From the NCBI GenBank assembly GCA_027038965.1, contig JALWFG010000015.1, positions 1-64,000 on the forward strand: 64,000 bases of DNA, read 5' to 3'. This document shows, piece after piece, positions 42,850-53,065 of this stretch. The DNA comes from Candidatus Desulfofervidaceae bacterium (GTDB taxonomy: Bacteria; Desulfobacterota; Desulfofervidia; Desulfofervidales; Desulfofervidaceae). The notes beneath the pieces were generated by a model that worked only from the letters and a program-made list of their open reading frames with translations, had not been told where the DNA came from and made no database searches. Numbering within the stretch: position 1 is the first letter of the stretch; each line of letters opens with the position of its first letter. A program made the position numbers and the translations under genes.

Positions 42850-44370
42850 TTAACGAATGGCCCATGAAGGAAATTTAACTAAGTTTATGCCTAGAACTAA
42901 TTGCCCCCAGATAAAGATGGCACTGACAATTAAAATTACCCCCAAGATGTTTAAAATAATACCGGCTTTGGCCATGTTATAAACCTTTAGACGTTGTGTG
43001 CCAAAGATGATGGCATTCGGGGGAGTGGCTACAGGGAGCATGAAGGCACAAGATGCCGAAAGGGTAGCTGGAATCATCAACAACAAAGGGTTGGTTTTAA
43101 TGGCTATGCTCACCGAGGCCAAAATGGGTAGAATCATTTGGGTAGTAGCGGTGTTGGAAGTTAGCTCTGTGAGGAAGGTTATCATAGTGCAAATGGCTGT
43201 AACAATAAAGATGATGTTTAAGTGGGAAAGAGCGGTTAATTGTTTGCCGATCCAGACTGAGAGCCCTGAGGCCTTAAAGCCGGCAGCAAGGGCAAAACCG
43301 CCTCCAAAAAGGAGCACGATTCCCCAAGGTAGGGTAGTGGCTGTTTCCCAATCCATAATCATCTGTTTAGGCCTTGTGGAAGGAATAAAAAATAAGGGAA
43401 TGCTAAAGGCAATGGCAATGGTACCGTCATCAATGAAGTTAGGCTTGGGGAAAATGCAAGACCAGCCCTTGATATGCCATCCTCCAATATTAATGTCCTT
43501 TCGAAACAACCAAAGGAGACATACAATGAAAAAATCCAGCAAAACTATCCATTCTTCCATCCCCATTTTGCCAAGTTTTTGGTATTCTTCTTTAAACACC
43601 CGGACGTCTGCCTTAAAACCGAGGTTTTGGGAGAACATATAACAAATTACTACCCAAGTGAGGAACAGAAAAATCAAGGACACAGGGAGGGCAAAAAACA
43701 TCCAGTTTGCAAAGGATATTTCTGGGGCATGGGGAAAGGAGATGGAGAAAATTTTGGCGAACGCCAGATTAGGTGGAGTTCCAATAAGGGTAGCCATTCC
43801 TCCAATAGAGGCTGCATAGGCAATGCTTAAAAGCATACCACTTGCAAATGAAGCTACCTTTAAGGGAGAAAATGTTTCTTCAAGCTTTAAGATAATAGCC
43901 ATAGCAATAGGCACCATGATCATGGTAGTAGCGGTGTTGGAAATCCACATAGAAAGAAAGGCCGTAGCTCCCATAAATCCCAAGATAATTCTTTTAGGAC
44001 TTATCCCTAAGGCAAGGATGATTTTGAGGGCAATTCGCTTATGGAGTTGCCATCTTTGCATGGCCAGGGCCAAAATAAAACCACCGATAAACAGAAAAAT
44101 GATGTTATTGAAATAATAAGAAGCTACCACCTTGCCTTTCATAATGCCCAATAGAGGGAAAAGGGCTACAGGCAAAAGGGCAGTTACCGCCAAGGGAATT
44201 GCTTCAGTAAGCCACCATAAAGCCATTAAAAAGGCTACTGCTGCCGTGCGGGTGACTTCAGGATGTCCTGGCTCTAAATTAAAAAAGACTCCAATAATGA
44301 GACTTAAAAGGGGACCTAAAAAGAGGGCTAAGATTCTAATGGTGTTAAACTTGTTTTCCTGTGAATACAT
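42850..44370 (-). CDS. DASS/SLC13-family sodium:anion symporter
   Basis: A 506-residue membrane protein with 11-13 helices and the duplicated SNT motifs of the divalent anion/sodium symporter family (SMWISNTATTMIMVPIA and ELTSNTATTQMILPILA). Substrates in this family include dicarboxylates, sulfate and phosphate; none can be chosen here. It is transcribed alone on the minus strand. Confidence 0.9.
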   Translation of the reverse strand: MYSQENKFNTIRILALFLGPLLSLIIGVFFNLEPGHPEVTRTAAVAFLMALWWLTEAIPLAVTALLPVALFPLLGIMKGKVVASYYFNNIIFLFIGGFILALAMQRWQLHKRIALKIILALGISPKRIILGFMGATAFLSMWISNTATTMIMVPIAMAIILKLEETFSPLKVASFASGMLLSIAYAASIGGMATLIGTPPNLAFAKIFSISFPHAPEISFANWMFFALPVSLIFLFLTWVVICYMFSQNLGFKADVRVFKEEYQKLGKMGMEEWIVLLDFFIVCLLWLFRKDINIGGWHIKGWSCIFPKPNFIDDGTIAIAFSIPLFFIPSTRPKQMIMDWETATTLPWGIVLLFGGGFALAAGFKASGLSVWIGKQLTALSHLNIIFIVTAICTMITFLTELTSNTATTQMILPILASVSIAIKTNPLLLMIPATLSASCAFMLPVATPPNAIIFGTQRLKVYNMAKAGIILNILGVILIVSAIFIWGQLVLGINLVKFPSWAIR

Positions 44371-44591
44371 TCGTATGCCCCCTAATGTCTTTTATAATCA
44401 CGAAAAATAGACTATGAGAATAGAAAATAAAAGTCAAGCATTTTATGGACTAAAGATACTAAGAGACAAATGAAAGGTCGTAATTAAGTATGGAAGTGGT
44501 TAAATAGGTTAGAAAATGAGACAATAAAAAGGCAAAGGCAATAATTGGATTGAAAAGAGGCTGAAGCAGGGCAATATTTTAAGCACTTTCC

Positions 44592-44620
44592 TTGACGCCC
44601 TTGGGGGTTTAGTTTACATA
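44592..44620 (+). promoter_or_regulatory. Predicted promoter of nfeD with near-leaderless start
   Basis: TTGACG (44592-44597), a 17-base spacer and TACATA (44615-44620). The start codon follows 7 bases after the -10, so the transcript should begin at or just before the ATG and carry no ribosome-binding site. Confidence 0.45.
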
Positions 44621-44627
44621 GTAGGGT

Positions 44628-45923
44628 ATGAAACGGCTTATTTGGAGCCTTTTAATTTTTTGCCTGTTTAACACCTCTTTAGCCCTAGCCAATGAAGTGT
44701 GTGTTGTAAAGGTGGAAGAGGTGATTTCTCCGGCTGTGTTGGACCTCATAGAAACATCTATCCAACGAGCCCAAGAGAAAAGGGCCGAATGTCTTGTCAT
44801 AGAACTTGATACCCCTGGAGGGTTAGCCAACTCCATGCAAAAGATTGTTAAGTTGATTTTGAATAGCCCTGTGCCTGTAGTGGTTTATGTAGCCCCTAGT
44901 GGAGCAAAGGCCGCCTCCGCAGGGGCCATTATTACCTTGGCTGCTCATATTGCGGCCATGGCCCCAGGGACGAATATTGGGGCAGCCCATCCAGTAAATT
45001 TAGGGGGTAAAAAGATTCCTAAAGAAATGGCGAAGAAGATTGTAAATGATATGGTGGCCTATGTGAGGAGCATTGCAGATAAACGACATCGCAATCCAAA
45101 GGTAGCTGCTTTGATGGTACGTAAGAGTATTTCCCTGACCGCCAAAGAGGCCCTTAAAAGGCATGTGATTGACCTCATGGCAGACAATCTTAGTGATTTG
45201 CTCAGTAAAATTGATGGGAAAAAGGTGAATCTTCCATTGGGGGCAAAGGTCCTTCATACCCAAAAGGCCCAAGTTGTTTTTTTGAAAGGTGGGCTTCGGT
45301 ATGATATCCTTCGCATTTTAAGCAATCCCAATATTGCCTATCTTTTGATGATGATTGGATTGGCAGGACTTTATTTTGAAATCTCGCATCCCGGTGTGAT
45401 TTTACCTGGGGTGGTGGGGGCCATTTGCTTAGTTTTGGCCTTTTTTGCCTTTCAAACCCTTCCAGTGAATTATGCAGGGGTGCTTTTGATTATCCTGGGC
45501 ATCATCTTTTTCATTTTGGAATTGAAGGTAACCAGTTATGGTTTATTGACAATAGCAGCCTTGTTTTGTTACATTTTAGGTTCTATTATGCTTTTCCACC
45601 GGGCACCTGGATATTTGCATTTGTCTTTCACTACCTTAGTGCCTACCCTCATTTTTATTTCATTGTTCTTTGTCGGAGTTTTAAGCCTAGTGGTAAGGGC
45701 TCAGAAGAGCAGGGTGAGAATGGGTGCTGAAGCCTTTATTGGAGAACAAGCCCAGGCCTTGACGGATATTGAGCCAGGAAGGGTAGGCAAGGTCTTTGTT
45801 CATGGAGAGATTTGGGATGCTGAAAGTAAAGAAAGGATTAAAAAGGGAGATTCGGTTCAGATTGTATCTGTTAAGGGCCTTAGGTTAAAGGTTAAGTTGG
45901 GTGGGCAGCCCAAGGGGGTGTGA
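44628..45923 (+). CDS. nfeD: NfeD-family membrane serine protease (ClpP-class)
   Basis: A 431-residue long-form NfeD: signal peptide, a ClpP-like protease domain (TPGGLANSMQKIV; nucleophile Ser97 in KAASAGAIIT; a lysine at about 136-137 as likely base), four or five transmembrane helices (residues 220-350) and a C-terminal OB-fold (GRVGKVFVHGEIWDAES). Such proteases usually act with a stomatin/slipin partner encoded next door. None is present here; the lysine operon follows instead. Confidence 0.9.
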   Translation: MKRLIWSLLIFCLFNTSLALANEVCVVKVEEVISPAVLDLIETSIQRAQEKRAECLVIELDTPGGLANSMQKIVKLILNSPVPVVVYVAPSGAKAASAGAIITLAAHIAAMAPGTNIGAAHPVNLGGKKIPKEMAKKIVNDMVAYVRSIADKRHRNPKVAALMVRKSISLTAKEALKRHVIDLMADNLSDLLSKIDGKKVNLPLGAKVLHTQKAQVVFLKGGLRYDILRILSNPNIAYLLMMIGLAGLYFEISHPGVILPGVVGAICLVLAFFAFQTLPVNYAGVLLIILGIIFFILELKVTSYGLLTIAALFCYILGSIMLFHRAPGYLHLSFTTLVPTLIFISLFFVGVLSLVVRAQKSRVRMGAEAFIGEQAQALTDIEPGRVGKVFVHGEIWDAESKERIKKGDSVQIVSVKGLRLKVKLGGQPKGV

Positions 45924-46052
45924 TAGTGGAGCTTGGGAGCCATATTTTGCTTAAGGCTTAAGAACTTAGGACTTTAGGATACAGCTATAATGCAATTATT
46001 AAGAGAGATATAAGGATAAAATCGAAATTGAGCAGGCCCAAGGAGGAAGAAA

Positions 46053-47309
46053 ATGCATCATTTTCAATATCGCGACCAAGTGCTATTCGCAGAAGACGTT
46101 CCATTAGAAAAAATTGGCCAAGAAGTGGGCACGCCTTGCTATGTCTATAGTTATGCTACTTTAACACACCACTTTAAGGTGTTTGATGGGGCATTTGCCG
46201 AAGTGCCTCACCTTACCTGTTATTCAGTCAAGGCATGTAGCAACATTGCTATCGTCCGATTGTTTGCCCGCATGGGAGGAGGGACAGACATTGTTTCTGG
46301 AGGAGAACTCTTTCGGGCCCTCAAGGCCGGGGTCCCCGCCAACAAAATCGTTTTTTCGGGCGTTGGAAAAACAGAAAAAGAAATTGCTATGGCCCTTGAG
46401 GCAGGTATTTTGATGTTTAATGTAGAGTCAGAGCAAGAACTCCTTACCATTGCAGAAGTAGCCAAGCAAAAGGGCAAAACCGCCCCGATTTCTTTGAGGG
46501 TAAATCCTGACGTAGACCCTAAAACCCATCCCTATATCTCTACAGGGCTTAAGAAAAACAAGTTTGGGATTGACATCCAACTGGCCAAGTCGCTTTATCT
46601 CAAGGCCAAGGAAATCCCCTATGTGAGGGTTGTTGGGATTGATTGTCATATTGGTTCTCAGCTAACTACTTTGTCTCCATTCCTTGATGCCCTTGAGCGA
46701 ATAAAACAGCTTTATAAAGAGCTTGAAAAAGAGGGCCTTGGACCTCAATATCTTGACCTGGGAGGAGGACTGGGTATTCCTTATCATGGGGAAGAGCCAC
46801 CTCATCCTAAAGAATATGCTCAGGCCATAATTAAGGCTGCCAAAGACTTAAATTGCACCTTAATCTTTGAACCTGGAAGGGTGATTGTAGGCAATGCGGG
46901 TATTCTATTGACAAAGGTGCTCTATTTAAAGCAGAATAGAGAGAAAAACTTTGTAATTGTAGATGCAGCAATGAACGATTTGGCCAGGCCTAGCTTATAT
47001 GGTGCATATCACGAAATTTTGCCAGTCAAAAACGAAGATAAAGAGATGCTAGTGGCGGATATTGTTGGGCCTATTTGTGAATCAGGAGACTTTTTAGCCA
47101 AAGATAGAAAGATAAAACAGGTTAACAAAGGCGACTTGCTAGCGGTGATGAGTGCTGGGGCCTATGGGTTCAGCATGAGTTCTAATTACAACTCTCGCCC
47201 TCGAGCGGCTGAGGTGTTAGTAAAGGGAAGTGAATATTTCATTATCCGAGAGAGAGAACGCTATGAGGACTTAATTCGTCTGGAAAAAATTCCTGCCTGG
47301 TTGGAGTAA
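46053..47309 (+). CDS. lysA: Diaminopimelate decarboxylase
   Basis: A 418-residue fold-type III PLP enzyme with YSVKACSN (PLP lysine), HIGSQ, GGGLGIPY, EPGRVIVGNAG and PICESGD (catalytic cysteine). It converts meso-diaminopimelate to lysine. It heads a plus-strand cluster lysA-dapF-dapA-dapB-dapL and has an AAGGAGG site. A TATAAT box lies at 45986-45991 but without a good -35. Confidence 0.96.
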   Translation: MHHFQYRDQVLFAEDVPLEKIGQEVGTPCYVYSYATLTHHFKVFDGAFAEVPHLTCYSVKACSNIAIVRLFARMGGGTDIVSGGELFRALKAGVPANKIVFSGVGKTEKEIAMALEAGILMFNVESEQELLTIAEVAKQKGKTAPISLRVNPDVDPKTHPYISTGLKKNKFGIDIQLAKSLYLKAKEIPYVRVVGIDCHIGSQLTTLSPFLDALERIKQLYKELEKEGLGPQYLDLGGGLGIPYHGEEPPHPKEYAQAIIKAAKDLNCTLIFEPGRVIVGNAGILLTKVLYLKQNREKNFVIVDAAMNDLARPSLYGAYHEILPVKNEDKEMLVADIVGPICESGDFLAKDRKIKQVNKGDLLAVMSAGAYGFSMSSNYNSRPRAAEVLVKGSEYFIIRERERYEDLIRLEKIPAWLE

Positions 47310-47314
47310 TAAAA

Positions 47315-48130
47315 ATGGAGCCTATTTATTTCTATAAAATGAGCGGTAGTGGCAACGATTTCATATTGATAGATGGTCGGACTTTGTCTATAAAGGAACT
47401 TAACCTAAGCGATTTGGCCAAGCGGCTCTGTCATCGCACCTTTGGCATTGGAGCCGATGGACTTATTGTTCTAGACAAGGCCGAAGAGGCTGATTTTAGA
47501 TGGTACTTTTTTAATGCCGATGGAAGCGAGGCCGAAATGTGTGGTAATGGGGGGCGATGTGCCGCTAGATTGGCAAATTTGATTGGGCTGGCCCCTCAAA
47601 GGATGTCATTTTTGACCAAGGCTGGTATTATCCATGCAGAGGTGGATGGGAGTCGAGTCAAATTGGAATTGACCCCGCCATTTGGTTTAAAATTGGGTAT
47701 ACGCCTTTCTTTGAATGACCGAGAGGAGAGAGTTCATTTTGTTAACACAGGTGTGCCCCATACCGTATTTGTAGTGGAGGACCTTGAAGGAATTGCCATA
47801 AAGGAAACAGGTAAAAGGGTGCGGTTTCATGAATATTTTAGGCCCGCAGGGACAAATGTGAATTTTATCAAGATTGTTGGTCCCAATGAAATCCATATTC
47901 GGACCTATGAAAGAGGAGTGGAGGACGAAACCTTGGCTTGTGGAACAGGCTCTGTGGCTAGCGCTATTATTGCCTATAAATTAAACCGAGTAACACCTCC
48001 AGTTAAGGTCAAAACAAAAAGCGGAGAAATCTTGGAAGTCTTTTTTGACGAAGATTTGAACCAGGTCTTTTTAAAAGGAGATACAAGGCTTATTTGTAAA
48101 GGGGAAGTTTTGGAAGAGGTATTTAAATAA
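47315..48130 (+). CDS. dapF: Diaminopimelate epimerase
   Basis: A 271-residue enzyme with the first active-site cysteine in [10 protein letters not shown] and the second in [10 protein letters not shown], and the start [15 protein letters not shown]. It converts LL- to meso-diaminopimelate. It starts 5 bases after lysA. Confidence 0.96.
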   Translation: MEPIYFYKMSGSGNDFILIDGRTLSIKELNLSDLAKRLCHRTFGIGADGLIVLDKAEEADFRWYFFNADGSEAEMCGNGGRCAARLANLIGLAPQRMSFLTKAGIIHAEVDGSRVKLELTPPFGLKLGIRLSLNDREERVHFVNTGVPHTVFVVEDLEGIAIKETGKRVRFHEYFRPAGTNVNFIKIVGPNEIHIRTYERGVEDETLACGTGSVASAIIAYKLNRVTPPVKVKTKSGEILEVFFDEDLNQVFLKGDTRLICKGEVLEEVFK

Positions 48131-48152
48131 TTTAATTTTTTTAAGGAGGCCA

Positions 48153-49028
48153 ATGATGTTTAAAGGAGCCATTACTGCCCTAGTAACACCCTTTAAAAAT
48201 GGCAAGATAGACAAAGAGGCATATCGCAATCTCATTGAATGGCAGATAGAGCAGGGAATTGATGGCGTGGTTCCCGTGGGCACGACCGGGGAATCAGCTA
48301 CCCTTTCTCATGAGGAACATAGAGAGGTGGTAAAAATTTGTGTAGAAACCGTCAAAGGGCGGGTGCCTGTAATTGCAGGAGCAGGATCTAATTCCACTCA
48401 AGAGGCATTGGGATTAGTAGAGTTTGCTAAAGAAGTAGGGGCCGATGCGGCCTTACTGGTTACCCCTTATTATAACAAACCCACTCAAGAAGGCCTTTAT
48501 CAGCATTATAAATATATTGCTGAGAAGACAGGGTTTCCGATTGTGCTCTATAATGTTCCTGGACGCACTAGTGTTAACCTTTTACCCCAGACTGTGGCCC
48601 GGCTGGCAGAGATTGAAAACATTGTGGCCATCAAGGAGGCTACGGGTTCTCTTAAACAAATAAGTGAGGTTATTGAGCTATGTGGAGATAAGATTACAGT
48701 GCTTTCAGGAGACGATTTTACGGCCTTTCCAACCCTGGCCGTAGGAGGGATGGGGGTAATTTCTGTGGTCAGCAATATTGTTCCTCAAGATGTGGCTGGG
48801 ATGTGTAGGGCCTACTTTGAGGGGAATATAAAAGCGGCCAAAGAATTGCATTATAAGCTATTTCCTTTGGCCAAAGCAATGTTTTTGGAAACCAATCCTA
48901 TTCCTGTAAAGACGGCCTTAAGCCTGATGGGTAAGATTAATCTTGAACTACGTCTTCCGCTCTGTAAGATGTCGGATCCCAATTTGGCCAAATTACAGGA
49001 AGCCTTAAAGAATTATGGATTAATTTAA
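48153..49028 (+). CDS. dapA: 4-hydroxy-tetrahydrodipicolinate synthase
   Basis: A 291-residue TIM-barrel aldolase with [37 protein letters not shown] and the Schiff-base lysine in VAIKEATG. It condenses pyruvate with aspartate semialdehyde. An AAGGAGG site precedes two adjacent ATG codons (48153 and 48156). Confidence 0.96.
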   Translation: MMFKGAITALVTPFKNGKIDKEAYRNLIEWQIEQGIDGVVPVGTTGESATLSHEEHREVVKICVETVKGRVPVIAGAGSNSTQEALGLVEFAKEVGADAALLVTPYYNKPTQEGLYQHYKYIAEKTGFPIVLYNVPGRTSVNLLPQTVARLAEIENIVAIKEATGSLKQISEVIELCGDKITVLSGDDFTAFPTLAVGGMGVISVVSNIVPQDVAGMCRAYFEGNIKAAKELHYKLFPLAKAMFLETNPIPVKTALSLMGKINLELRLPLCKMSDPNLAKLQEALKNYGLI

Positions 49029-49040
49029 AGGAGAGTAAGT

Positions 49041-49847
49041 ATGGTTAATGTCATTGTAGCAGGTGTGAGTGGACGTATGGGTTCCACGATTGCCAGATTG
49101 GTACAAGAAGATCAAGACCTGTCTTTAGCAGGGGGATTTGAACGAGCCGACCATCCTAATGTTGGTAAAGATGTAGGGGAAGTGATAGGGGTGGGGCCTT
49201 TAGGGATAAAGGTGGCCAAGGGCCTTGAAGAGGTTATTTCTCAGGCAGATGTAATTATTGACTTCACCTTTCATACTGCCTCTGTCAGTCATTTAAAAAT
49301 TGCCCAGAAATACGCTAAGCCCATTGTGATTGGAACTACAGGCTTTACAGATGAAGAGATGGCTGAAATAGAGGCTATGGCCAGCCAAGTAAAGTGTGTC
49401 TTAAGCCCGAATATGAGCGTTGGAGTAAATTTGCTTTTTAAGCTTGTGCCTGAAGTGGCCAAGATTTTAGGCGAAGATTATGACATTGAAATCTTGGAAA
49501 TGCATCATCGTTTCAAAAAGGATGCCCCAAGTGGTACCGCCATGCGTTTGGCCCAACTGGTAGCCCAGGCTACGGAAAGAGACTTGGGAAAAGTCTGTGT
49601 CTATGGACGTCAGGGTGTTATTGGAGAGAGAAAAAAGGAAGAAATTGCTGTTTTGGCCCTTAGAGGGGGTGATGTGGTAGGGGATCATACTGTTTATTTT
49701 GCTGGGCTTGGAGAGCGGATAGAAATTACACATCGAGCCTCTTCTAGAGAAACCTTTGCCAGGGGGGCATTACGGGCCGCTAAATGGATTGTCAAGCAAG
49801 AAAAACATGGTATTTATGATATGCTTGATGTGCTAGGGATTAAATAA
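49041..49847 (+). CDS. dapB: 4-hydroxy-tetrahydrodipicolinate reductase
   Basis: A 268-residue NAD(P)H enzyme with the Rossmann motif VAGVSGRMGS, the DFTFH segment, the catalytic EMHHRFKKDAPSGTA and the C-terminal HRASSRETFARGALRAA. It makes tetrahydrodipicolinate. It starts 12 bases after dapA. Confidence 0.96.
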   Translation: MVNVIVAGVSGRMGSTIARLVQEDQDLSLAGGFERADHPNVGKDVGEVIGVGPLGIKVAKGLEEVISQADVIIDFTFHTASVSHLKIAQKYAKPIVIGTTGFTDEEMAEIEAMASQVKCVLSPNMSVGVNLLFKLVPEVAKILGEDYDIEILEMHHRFKKDAPSGTAMRLAQLVAQATERDLGKVCVYGRQGVIGERKKEEIAVLALRGGDVVGDHTVYFAGLGERIEITHRASSRETFARGALRAAKWIVKQEKHGIYDMLDVLGIK

Positions 49848-49962
49848 AGAAGCTCCTTGAGTGCAAGGTGCTCACGTATTTATTGGGCAATTTTTGCAGA
49901 AGGTTTGTAAATGTAAAAGCCAAGTTTTACCAAACAATGATTATTAGCTACAGGGGGTGAAG

Positions 49963-51129
49963 ATGGATTTTGTGTATGCCGATAGACTGCAGCAGCTTCC
50001 ACCTTATCTTTTTGCTGAGATTGACCGGGCCAAGGCAGAGGCCCTTCAAAAGGGAATGGATGTGATTGACCTTGGTGTAGGTGACCCTGACATTCCTACT
50101 CCAGCTCCTATTGTGGAGGCCTTAAAAAAGGCGGCTGAAAAACCTGTTAATTATCGTTATCCTAGCTATGCAGGGATGCTTTCCTTTCGGCAAGCAGCCG
50201 CAGAATGGTATCAAAAGAGATTTGATGTAGAACTGAATCCCCAAACAGAGGTCTTGACCCTGATTGGCTCTAAAGAAGGCATTGCCCATTTGCCTCTTGC
50301 CTTTATCAATCCTGGAGATATAGCCCTTGTACCTACCCCGGCCTATCCAGTTTATCACATTGGCACCTTATTTGCTGGAGGGAAAAGCTATTTCATGCCC
50401 CTTTTGGAAGAGAATAACTTTTTGCCTGACTTGGATAAAATCCCTTCAGATATAGCCCAAAGGGCCAAGATTATGTTTTTGAACTATCCCAATAATCCTA
50501 CTGCAGCCGTGGCCGAAGCAGAGTTTTTTGAAAAGGCAATATTTTTTGCCAAAAAAAATGAAATTATGATTTGCCATGATGCCGCCTATACCGAACTGTA
50601 TTATGACAATTATAAACCTATTAGTTTTCTAAATCTTCCGGGTGCCAAAGAGGTAGGAATTGAAATTCATTCTCTTTCTAAAACTTACAATATGACGGGA
50701 TGGCGCATTGGTTTTGCCGTGGGCAATCCTTCGGTGATTGCTGGATTGGGAAAGGTTAAAAGCAATATAGATTCAGGCGTATTTCAAGCCGTCCAGGAGG
50801 CAGGCATCATAGCTTTGAGAAGTGATGAGGCCCTGGTAGAGGCCAACCGCAAGATTTACCAGGAGAGAAGGGATGTTATGGTTAAGGGCCTTAGGGAAAT
50901 TGGATTTGATCTCAATCCCCCCAAGGCGACCTTTTATCTTTGGGTAAAGGTTCCTCAAGGATATGATTCTGCCAGTTTTTGTACTCGTTTGTTGAAAGAA
51001 GCTGGCATTGTAGTCACTCCAGGGAGTGGTTTTGGCGAGCCAGGAGAGGGATATTTTAGAATTGCCTTGACAGTAGATAAGGCCCGCTTAGAAGAAGCGG
51101 TAGAAAGAATGAAAAATATTGCTTTATAA
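49963..51129 (+). CDS. dapL: LL-diaminopimelate aminotransferase
   Basis: A 388-residue fold-type I aminotransferase that starts FVYADRLQQLPPYLFAEIDRAKAEA, typical of DapL. It has VIDLGVGDPDIPTP, FLNYPNNPTAA and the PLP lysine in SLSKTYNMTGWRIG. It converts tetrahydrodipicolinate directly to LL-diaminopimelate, bypassing the succinylase route. dapC, dapD and dapE are correspondingly absent from the cluster. The ATG at 49963 has an AGGGGG site; a GTG two codons upstream is less likely. Confidence 0.93.
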   Translation: MDFVYADRLQQLPPYLFAEIDRAKAEALQKGMDVIDLGVGDPDIPTPAPIVEALKKAAEKPVNYRYPSYAGMLSFRQAAAEWYQKRFDVELNPQTEVLTLIGSKEGIAHLPLAFINPGDIALVPTPAYPVYHIGTLFAGGKSYFMPLLEENNFLPDLDKIPSDIAQRAKIMFLNYPNNPTAAVAEAEFFEKAIFFAKKNEIMICHDAAYTELYYDNYKPISFLNLPGAKEVGIEIHSLSKTYNMTGWRIGFAVGNPSVIAGLGKVKSNIDSGVFQAVQEAGIIALRSDEALVEANRKIYQERRDVMVKGLREIGFDLNPPKATFYLWVKVPQGYDSASFCTRLLKEAGIVVTPGSGFGEPGEGYFRIALTVDKARLEEAVERMKNIAL

Positions 51130-51135
51130 ACAAAG

Positions 51136-51621
51136 ATGCATAAGGCATTTATCAGTATAGGTTCAAATTTGGGAGATAAAAAAGGATACTGCCAACGAGC
51201 CCTTGAGTGGCTTGGTCTTTTACCTAATACAGTTGTGAAAAGAATTTCTTCCTATTATTTGACTGAGCCTGTAGAGGAAAGAGGACAACCGTGGTTTATC
51301 AACCTGGTGGCCATGTTAGAAACTAAACTTGACTGTCAAAGCCTGTTTGAATGGCTGAAAAGGGGAGAAAGGGTCTTGGGTCGTTTTTCTACTTGGCCTA
51401 AAGGTCCTCGAATTATTGATATGGATTTGCTGTTATATGATGATTGTGTGTTAAACACCCGCAGGTTGGTTGTCCCTCATCCTCAGTTGCACAAGAGGAG
51501 TTTTGTTTTGGTGCCTCTGGCCGAAGTGGCTAAGAGGCAAAGGCATCCTTTGTTTAACAAAACCATTGGGTGTTTACTTGAAGAACTAAAATTTAAAGAA
51601 TGGGTTATTAAGATTAAATGA
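51136..51621 (+). CDS. folK: 2-amino-4-hydroxy-6-hydroxymethyldihydropteridine pyrophosphokinase
   Basis: A 161-residue HPPK with FISIGSNLGDK, SSYYLTEPVEERGQPWFINLV, the GPRIIDMDLLLYDD magnesium-binding signature and VVPHPQLHKRSFVLVPL. It acts in folate synthesis. It starts 6 bases after dapL and overlaps the next gene by 4 bases. Confidence 0.95.
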   Translation: MHKAFISIGSNLGDKKGYCQRALEWLGLLPNTVVKRISSYYLTEPVEERGQPWFINLVAMLETKLDCQSLFEWLKRGERVLGRFSTWPKGPRIIDMDLLLYDDCVLNTRRLVVPHPQLHKRSFVLVPLAEVAKRQRHPLFNKTIGCLLEELKFKEWVIKIK

Positions 51622-51869
51622 TTCGCTTATTGCTTTATGCGATTATTATTTGGGGAGTTTATCAAGTTGTAAAGGGATACTTAAAATCCAAGGAAAAAAA
51701 ACAGGCCCGAAATCCGTGGCAGATAGAAGATGAGCTGGTTCAAGACCCTATGTGTGGAGTTTATATTCCCAAAAGCAAGGCTATCAAAACAAAAATAAAA
51801 GGGAAATATTACTACTTTTGTTCCAAAGACTGCAAAAAGGAATACATCAAAAAACTAAAAGGGAGGTAG
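51618..51869 (+). CDS. Small membrane-anchored YHS-domain protein
   Basis: An 83-residue protein. An N-terminal transmembrane helix ([19 protein letters not shown]) is followed by a basic linker and a YHS/TRASH-like metal-binding domain ([30 protein letters not shown]) with three cysteines. These small proteins are common next to unrelated genes and may handle copper or other metals, which is inference. It overlaps folK by 4 bases and precedes the transaldolase gene by 2 bases. Confidence 0.82.
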   Translation: MIRLLLYAIIIWGVYQVVKGYLKSKEKKQARNPWQIEDELVQDPMCGVYIPKSKAIKTKIKGKYYYFCSKDCKKEYIKKLKGR

Positions 51870-51871
51870 CA

Positions 51872-52525
51872 ATGAAGTTCTTTGTGGACACGGCTAATGT
51901 GGATGAAATCAAACAGGCCAAGGAAATGGGTATGGCAGATGGTGTTACTACTAATCCATCTTTAGTGGCCAAGGAAAATAAGCCTTTTAGACCTTTAATT
52001 GAAGAAATTTGCAGTATTGTGGAGGGGCCAGTAAGTGTAGAGGTAGTCAGTCAAGATGCAGAGGGGATGATAAAGGAGGCCAGGGAGTTGGTCAAAATTG
52101 CGGATAATGTGGCTATTAAAATCCCGATGACAGTAGAAGGGATGAAGGCTACTAAGGTTCTTTCAGATGAGGGCATTCAGGTCAACGTTACTCTGGTATT
52201 TTCTCCCTTGCAGGCCCTTTTGGCTGCCAAGGCCGGAGCGGCCTTTGTAAGCCCCTTTGTGGGCAGATTAGACGATATTGGCCATAATGGCATGCAATTA
52301 GTAGATGAGATTATTAAAATCTATGATAATTATAGCTTTGCAACGGAAATCATTGTGGCTAGTGTAAGACATCCCCTTCATGTCTTGAAGGCAGCCCTCT
52401 TGGGAGCGGATATTGCCACAATTCCTTTTAAAGTAATCAAACAGCTGGCTAAACATCCGTTAACAGACATTGGGTTAAAAAGATTTTTAGATGATTGGCA
52501 AAGGGTGGCAGACAAAATTTTATAG
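51872..52525 (+). CDS. Transaldolase / fructose-6-phosphate aldolase-like (TalC/Fsa family)
   Basis: A 217-residue small transaldolase: start [26 protein letters not shown], the Schiff-base Lys83 in AIKIPMT, and [11 protein letters not shown]. It transfers dihydroxyacetone units in sugar-phosphate metabolism. The ATG at 51872 has a GGGAGG site. A longer in-frame start would run through the YHS gene and is rejected. Confidence 0.92.
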   Translation: MKFFVDTANVDEIKQAKEMGMADGVTTNPSLVAKENKPFRPLIEEICSIVEGPVSVEVVSQDAEGMIKEARELVKIADNVAIKIPMTVEGMKATKVLSDEGIQVNVTLVFSPLQALLAAKAGAAFVSPFVGRLDDIGHNGMQLVDEIIKIYDNYSFATEIIVASVRHPLHVLKAALLGADIATIPFKVIKQLAKHPLTDIGLKRFLDDWQRVADKIL

Positions 52526-53063
52526 CTTAACTTTAAGCCTCCTGCTGATTTTGAGCCTGGCTGACAGGGTAGGGGCGAATATCTATATCTACAGGGATAA
52601 AGAGGGTATTCTCCATTTTACAAATTTGCCCAGGCATCCAGGCTACAGGCTTTACTTAAAAACCAGGCCGGACAGGGCTCCAAAAGGGGTTAATGATTGG
52701 GTTATTAAAGAAATTGCCCTTAAACATGGTTTGCCCCCTGCCCTTATAAAGGCCATAATTAAAGTAGAATCAGACTTTGACCCCAAGGCGGTATCCCCGG
52801 CAGGGGCCTTGGGGCTTATGCAGCTAAAGCCGATTACAGCCCAGGAGGTAGGCATACAGAATCCCTTTTCACCTGTGGAAAACATTGAAGGCGGAGTGAA
52901 GTATCTTAAAAAAATGCTTTATCAATTTGGAAGTCTCGAAAAGGCCTTAGGGGCATATTACCTAGGGCCTGATAGGATCAATGATAACATAAATCGCCCG
53001 GATGTAAAGAAATATATAGAAAAAGTGTTATATTATTATCAAATTTATAAAAACCAATTTTGA
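52491..53063 (+). CDS. Lytic transglycosylase (SLT fold) with DUF4124-like N terminus
   Basis: A 190-residue exported protein: signal peptide, a short DUF4124-like strand region ([17 protein letters not shown]), then a soluble-lytic-transglycosylase domain with the catalytic glutamate in [24 protein letters not shown] and a GAYYLGP segment. It cleaves peptidoglycan glycan strands. The start overlaps the transaldolase gene by 35 bases, needed to include the signal peptide. Confidence 0.87.
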   Translation: MIGKGWQTKFYSLTLSLLLILSLADRVGANIYIYRDKEGILHFTNLPRHPGYRLYLKTRPDRAPKGVNDWVIKEIALKHGLPPALIKAIIKVESDFDPKAVSPAGALGLMQLKPITAQEVGIQNPFSPVENIEGGVKYLKKMLYQFGSLEKALGAYYLGPDRINDNINRPDVKKYIEKVLYYYQIYKNQF

Positions 53064-53065
53064 CG

